Assembly: GCA_002292185.1 (NCBI GenBank)
Contig: DBBL01000131.1
Location: 21,918 to 31,036 of the forward strand
Direction: 5' to 3'
Source of the DNA: Akkermansiaceae bacterium UBA985
GTDB lineage: Bacteria > Verrucomicrobiota > Verrucomicrobiia > Verrucomicrobiales > Akkermansiaceae
DNA: 9,119 nucleotides
The position numbers were made by a program, and so were the translations under genes. The stretch's first letter is position 1; each line of letters begins with the position of its first letter. Shown here piece by piece: positions 6,127-9,119 of the stretch. Below the pieces are notes generated by a model. That model made no database searches, was not told where the DNA came from, and was given only the letters and a program-made list of their open reading frames with translations.

Positions 6127-6691
6127 AAAGACCACTTGTTGTAACTGGTTGAAGGTCTGACTCTTTAAACCGGAGATATTTCAGCTCTACGAAATTGAAT
6201 GATCTGGCAACTAGCATATCAGGGAACTGTTGAATGCGCGTGTTATTAAGGCGCACAGACTCGTTATAAATTTCTCGTCGGTCAGCAATGGTATCCTCAA
6301 GCACGCTAATTCGCTCCTGTAGCGCAAGAAAATTCTCGTTTGCTTTAAGCTCTGGGTAGGCCTCAACTTTGATGAACAGATTCTGCAAAGATTGGCGCAT
6401 CTCTGTTTCCGCGTGACCAAGTCCCGAAATGTCGCGTCCCTCTCTGGCGTCCTGCACATGTGAGCGGGCCTCAGTAACCGCCAGCAGGAGATTATGCTCG
6501 TGTTTCATATACCCTTTACAGATCTCAACAAGTTGGGGCAGTTCGGTGTGCCTTTGCTTAAGTAGGACATCGATGTTTGCGAAAGCTCGCTCAACGTTGT
6601 TTTTCAGTCGGATCAGGCCATTGTAAATAATGATGATGTAACTGATAGCGATAACGACGGCACCACCTGCGATAAATTCTGCAATACTCAT
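6119..6691 (-). CDS. lemA: LemA family membrane protein
   Basis: A 190-residue LemA-family protein: a single amino-terminal transmembrane segment (about 5-25, IAEFIAGGAVVIAISYIIII) followed by a long alpha-helical cytoplasmic or periplasmic body. Family hallmarks are YNGLIRLKNNVERAFANIDV (25-44), LLKQRHTELPQLVEICKGYM, and the later YPELKANENFLALQERI and ADRREIYNESVRLNN with IQQFP. An upstream in-frame ATG at 6757 would add 22 non-conserved residues; the start at 6691 is chosen because AGGAGG sits eight bases before it and because the hydrophobic segment then comes right at the terminus, as in other LemA proteins. The tail (LKYLRFKESDLQPVTTSGLYD) departs slightly from the usual ending. The molecular role of LemA is unsettled. 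It is probably translated from the same message as the overlapping GIDE-like gene. Confidence 0.92.
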   Translation of the reverse strand: MSIAEFIAGGAVVIAISYIIIIYNGLIRLKNNVERAFANIDVLLKQRHTELPQLVEICKGYMKHEHNLLLAVTEARSHVQDAREGRDISGLGHAETEMRQSLQNLFIKVEAYPELKANENFLALQERISVLEDTIADRREIYNESVRLNNTRIQQFPDMLVARSFNFVELKYLRFKESDLQPVTTSGLYD

Positions 6692-6699
6692 ATGGGGTT

Positions 6700-6705
6700 C
6701 CTCCT
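6700..6705 (-). promoter_or_regulatory. Strong Shine-Dalgarno of lemA
   Basis: AGGAGG on the minus strand ends eight bases before the ATG at 6691 and fixes the lemA start. It is the only consensus Shine-Dalgarno seen before any gene of this window. Confidence 0.85.
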
Positions 6706-6763
6706 GAAATTCAATTTTTCCAATTCCGACTTTTGTCGCCAATCGGGCTCCAGTCAATTCGAA

Positions 6764-7519
6764 TCACCATTTTGCCAAAAACTCCTCTACCGCCTTATTT
6801 AATGCGAGTTTGTGACAGCTGATACGCTTTTCAAGCTCCAGCGAGCTCGGTGTCTCAAAGGTATATGACACCTGCGTGCCCATGTTTGCCATATAGATCG
6901 CTTCCGGCCAGTCCTCGGGGAAATCAGCCTCTGGTTTGTGAAAAATCCAGCCTGGTTCGCGCACAGCATGATCATCAATCAGCGAACTTGGCTCAGGCGC
7001 AATCTCCCCTGCGGCCGACTGCAAAATAGCGTGCGCCACACTGGCAAAGGCGCACTTCTGAATTTCATAGAGATAAAAACCCGTGCTCTCCCAGTCCTCA
7101 TGCAGCGATAAAAACACATCCGGCACTGGCTGTTGTTCAAGCCAAGCCACATGCCCCGCCACCTCAGGGCTCGCTCGGCGAAAATAGTCTCGGTTCAAAT
7201 CAAGTCCCTGATGGTTTTCACGACAGCCCCTCGACACCCCCGTCGGATTCATCATGGGGCATAACATCCACTCGACTTCAGACTCAAACAAACCCTCCTT
7301 GAGCAGCTCCAGAAGAGCCAAGGGTCCCGCCGGCTCATCACCATGCATACCGGAGGACACATACACTCTGGGCGCAGCCTCTGCGCGCCGCACAAAGGCT
7401 GGGATTTCATAACCGTCGACTTCGGCAATCACTTGACGGGAAAATCCACACTCACCGGCAACACCGGAGAACCTAGCGAGATAATCATGCACATCAAAAA
7501 CCACGTCCTCATCATCCAC
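6764..7519 (-). CDS. M14-family zinc carboxypeptidase / amidase-like enzyme
   Basis: A predicted cytoplasmic zinc hydrolase of 251 residues, without signal peptide or membrane segment. It carries the M14 metal and substrate motifs: HGDE (His59 and Glu62 as zinc ligands) in SGMHGDEPAGPLALLELL, MNPTGVSRGCRENHQGLDLNR (90-110) with the Asn109-Arg110 carboxylate-binding pair, SLHED (138-142) with the third zinc ligand His140, and YTFETPSS (219-226) with the catalytic Glu222. The small size and motifs fit the branch containing murein-peptide amidase MpaA and the succinylglutamate desuccinylase/aspartoacylase relatives; which substrate it cleaves cannot be told. The start GTG at 7519 is uncertain: no ATG lies in frame nearby and GTG codons 6 and 10 are alternatives. 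TATTAT at 7534-7529 is a possible -10 box. It is divergent from galE and 72 bases upstream of lemA on the same strand. Confidence 0.85.
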   Translation of the reverse strand: MDDEDVVFDVHDYLARFSGVAGECGFSRQVIAEVDGYEIPAFVRRAEAAPRVYVSSGMHGDEPAGPLALLELLKEGLFESEVEWMLCPMMNPTGVSRGCRENHQGLDLNRDYFRRASPEVAGHVAWLEQQPVPDVFLSLHEDWESTGFYLYEIQKCAFASVAHAILQSAAGEIAPEPSSLIDDHAVREPGWIFHKPEADFPEDWPEAIYMANMGTQVSYTFETPSSLELEKRISCHKLALNKAVEEFLAKW

Positions 7520-7537
7520 ACTCCCATCATAATAGGC

Positions 7538-7565
7538 AAACTTGAAACTTGAAAATTGAAACCTG
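7538..7565 (+). repeat. Four-copy 7-base tandem repeat in the divergent promoter region
   Basis: Four adjacent heptamers, AAACTTG twice, then AAAATTG and AAACCTG, fill the middle of the 64-base gap between the M14 gene and galE. Each junction creates TTGAAA or a near match, a 4 of 6 fit to a -35 box, on the plus strand. TTGAAA at 7549-7554 followed after 16 bases by TACGTT (7571-7576, 3 of 6) would start RNA at or next to the galE ATG. The repeat is plain; the promoter reading is weak. Confidence 0.8.
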
Positions 7566-7583
7566 AATCATACGTTCCCAACC

Positions 7584-8582
7584 ATGAACGTTCTCGTCGT
7601 CGGAGGTGCAGGTTACATCGGTAGTCACTGCGTTAGACAACTCCAAGCTGCTGGCCACACGCCCTTCGTACTCGATAATCTAGTATACGGACACCGTGCC
7701 GCTGTCGCCGATGACATCCCTTTCTTTGATGCAGACCTCGGCAACCGCAGCGCGGTCAAAAAAATACTCGAGGACAATAGCATCGAGGTCGTCATGCACT
7801 TTGCCGCCTTCATCAATGTCGGCGAATCCGTTAACGTGCCACTCAAGTACTACGAAAACAACGTCGGCAATACCATCCAGCTGCTGCTCGCCATGACCGA
7901 CGCCGGAGTGAAAAAATTCGTGTTCTCATCCACCTGCGCCACCTACGGCGAGCCCGACACCCTGCCACTCGTCGAAGACCTGCCCCAGGAACCGATCAAT
8001 CCCTACGGAGCTACCAAGCTGCACGTTGAGCACATCCTCAAGGACCTCGCCCGCTCGGGTGAGATCTCCTCAGCCGTATTCCGCTACTTTAACGCCTCGG
8101 GAGCCGCAGCAGATGGCACCATTGGTGAAGATCACAGCCCCGAATCACACCTCATCCCCTTGGCCATCTTTGCTGCCACGGGACAGCGTGGTGCCTTAAA
8201 AATCTTTGGCACCGACTACCCGACACCCGATGGCACCTGCCTGCGTGACTACATCCACGTCGATGATCTTTCCCGTGCCCACATCGCCGTCTTTGACAAA
8301 CTGGCGACACCTAACACCTTCGTCCATTACAACCTCGGCACCGGCAAACCCACCTCCGTGCGCGAGATCCTCGACGCCGTCGAGCGTGTCACCGGACTAC
8401 CCGTGCCCGCGGAAGAAGATGTGCGCCGCCCTGGAGACCCACCCTCACTCTACGCTGACAACACCAAAGCCCGCACCGAACTGGGATGGGAGCCCCAACA
8501 CATGGATATTGAGTCCACCATCACGACCGCCTGGAAATGGCACCAGTCCCACCCGGATGGTTATGGTGAGGCCAAAGAGTAG
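7584..8582 (+). CDS. galE: UDP-glucose 4-epimerase
   Basis: Interconverts UDP-glucose and UDP-galactose using tightly bound NAD, in the Leloir pathway and for supply of galactose to surface glycans. The 332 residues have the normal length of GalE. The Rossmann motif GGAGYIG is at 7-13, the catalytic triad region shows SST at 115-117 (KFVFSSTCATYGEP) and the Tyr141/Lys145 pair in YGATK, preceded by the conserved NP. VFRYFNASGA and LRDYIHVDDL, both typical of GalE and distinguishing it from dTDP-glucose dehydratases, follow. The ATG at 7584 is chosen because MNVLVVGGAGYIG begins at the usual distance from the nucleotide site; no Shine-Dalgarno is seen. Codons look more GC-rich at third positions than in the pdh genes. 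It stands alone on the plus strand between the divergent M14 gene and ispG. Confidence 0.96.
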   Translation: MNVLVVGGAGYIGSHCVRQLQAAGHTPFVLDNLVYGHRAAVADDIPFFDADLGNRSAVKKILEDNSIEVVMHFAAFINVGESVNVPLKYYENNVGNTIQLLLAMTDAGVKKFVFSSTCATYGEPDTLPLVEDLPQEPINPYGATKLHVEHILKDLARSGEISSAVFRYFNASGAAADGTIGEDHSPESHLIPLAIFAATGQRGALKIFGTDYPTPDGTCLRDYIHVDDLSRAHIAVFDKLATPNTFVHYNLGTGKPTSVREILDAVERVTGLPVPAEEDVRRPGDPPSLYADNTKARTELGWEPQHMDIESTITTAWKWHQSHPDGYGEAKE

Positions 8583-8602
8583 AGCCTAGTGAGTATACCC
8601 CT

Positions 8603-8643
8603 CCCCTAGTCATATATTAGTCATGCCCCTAGTCATGTATTAG
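8603..8643. repeat. 18-base near-perfect direct repeat between galE and ispG
   Basis: CCCCTAGTCATATATTAG (8603-8620) recurs as CCCCTAGTCATGTATTAG (8626-8643), 17 of 18 bases identical, at a 23-base period. The 109-base galE-ispG spacer shows no convincing terminator or promoter otherwise. The period of about two helical turns would place both copies on the same face of DNA. Confidence 0.8.
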
Positions 8644-8691
8644 GTAGGAACTGACCTTGACTCCCTTGCCCGTTGGATTGAATCTATCGCC

Positions 8692-9119
8692 ATGCCGACC
8701 GAGCTTCATTACTGCCCAGACTACTTCGCTTACTCACGCCGCAAGACGCGTGAGATCATGGTTGGCAATGTTGGCGTTGGCGGAGACAACCCAATACGAG
8801 TGCAGTCGATGATCACCTCTGACACGCGTGACACAGAAGCATGCGTGAAACAAGTGCTCGATCTCGCCGAGGCGGGATGTGAAATCGTCAGGATTACCGC
8901 TCAGACCAAGAAATATGCGGCCAATCTCGAGAACATTCGTGACGGCGTGCGCGCTGCGGGATGTGACGTACCGCTGGTAGCAGACATCCACTTCAAACCC
9001 GATGCCGCTTTTGAAGCCGCCAAATGGGTAGAGAAAATCCGGGTCAATCCCGGCAACTACGCCGACAAGAAAAAATTCGAGATCCGCGAGTATTCCGACG
9101 AGCAGTATGCCGAGGAACT
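8692..9119 (+). CDS. ispG: 4-hydroxy-3-methylbut-2-enyl diphosphate synthase (3' end outside window)
   Basis: The first 142 codons of IspG (GcpE), the iron-sulfur enzyme that converts methylerythritol cyclodiphosphate to HMBPP in the non-mevalonate isoprenoid pathway. From MPTELHYCPDYFAYSRRKTR the sequence continues with VGNVGVGGDNPIRVQSMITS (24-43), the signature start of the TIM-barrel domain, then CEIVRITAQT, VPLVADIHFKP (93-103) and KIRVNPGNY, all hallmark segments. The YCPDYFAYSRRKTREIMVGN opening resembles the larger, three-domain form of IspG found in Chlamydiae, plants and relatives, but the insertion domain and the carboxy-terminal cysteines that would confirm this lie outside the window. 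The ATG at 8692 fits the family's amino terminus; no Shine-Dalgarno is visible. Its presence implies the organism makes isoprenoids by the methylerythritol route. Confidence 0.93.
   Translation, partial: MPTELHYCPDYFAYSRRKTREIMVGNVGVGGDNPIRVQSMITSDTRDTEACVKQVLDLAEAGCEIVRITAQTKKYAANLENIRDGVRAAGCDVPLVADIHFKPDAAFEAAKWVEKIRVNPGNYADKKKFEIREYSDEQYAEE

Noticed and set aside
6725..6752. CGAC-AAAA-GTCG hairpin between the M14 gene and lemA as a terminator
   Set aside because: The stem is only four to five bases with no T-run, too weak to support.
6692..6757. Upstream in-frame ATG that would extend LemA by 22 residues
   Set aside because: The extension would place non-hydrophobic sequence before the transmembrane segment, and the AGGAGG site fits the internal ATG.
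8657..8686. TTGACT followed by AATCTA as an ispG promoter
   Set aside because: The -35 is good, but the -10 matches only 2 of 6 positions and would place the RNA start at or inside the first codon.

Overview
The window looks like a chromosomal segment of a PVC-superphylum bacterium, most plausibly a verrucomicrobium. This is inferred from protein style: an IspG amino terminus resembling the chlamydial/verrucomicrobial type, a two-subunit (alpha plus beta) pyruvate dehydrogenase E1, and almost no Shine-Dalgarno sequences except at lemA. No 16S or other decisive marker is present, so the assignment is moderate at best. There are no tRNA or rRNA genes, no CRISPR array and no complete mobile element.

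Positions 1-4156, minus strand, hold a pyruvate dehydrogenase cluster read right to left: pdhA (E1 alpha), pdhB (E1 beta), a previously easy-to-miss 55-codon lipoprotein gene, pdhC (E2) and the start of a short-chain dehydrogenase/reductase that runs off the left edge. PdhA and PdhB form the thiamine-diphosphate E1, and PdhC carries the lipoyl arm and makes acetyl-CoA. The E3 subunit is not in the window. The cluster is probably not one simple transcript: hairpins follow the lipoprotein gene and a near-consensus extended -10 promoter lies in front of pdhC. The SDR start codon overlaps the pdhC stop codon (TAATG), so the two are likely translationally coupled.

Positions 4348-4944 hold ruvA, on the same strand upstream of pdhA, with a 191-base gap that holds a 10-base palindrome but no convincing promoter. 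Positions 4945-5238 (294 bases) contain no intact gene. They hold a 66-base element with perfect 11-base inverted ends, a plus-strand open stretch that looks like the decayed tail of a lost gene, and a hairpin that could terminate the next operon.

Positions 5239-6691, minus strand, hold lemA followed by an overlapping gene for a two-transmembrane GIDE/BAM-like membrane protein with a canonical EF-hand loop; this is a membrane-associated pair of unclear function. Upstream, 6764-7519 encodes a cytoplasmic M14 zinc carboxypeptidase-like enzyme. It is divergent from galE (UDP-glucose 4-epimerase, 7584-8582, plus strand), and the 64-base gap between them contains a four-copy 7-base tandem repeat. 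After a short spacer with an 18-base near-perfect direct repeat, ispG (methylerythritol phosphate pathway) begins at 8692 and runs off the right edge.
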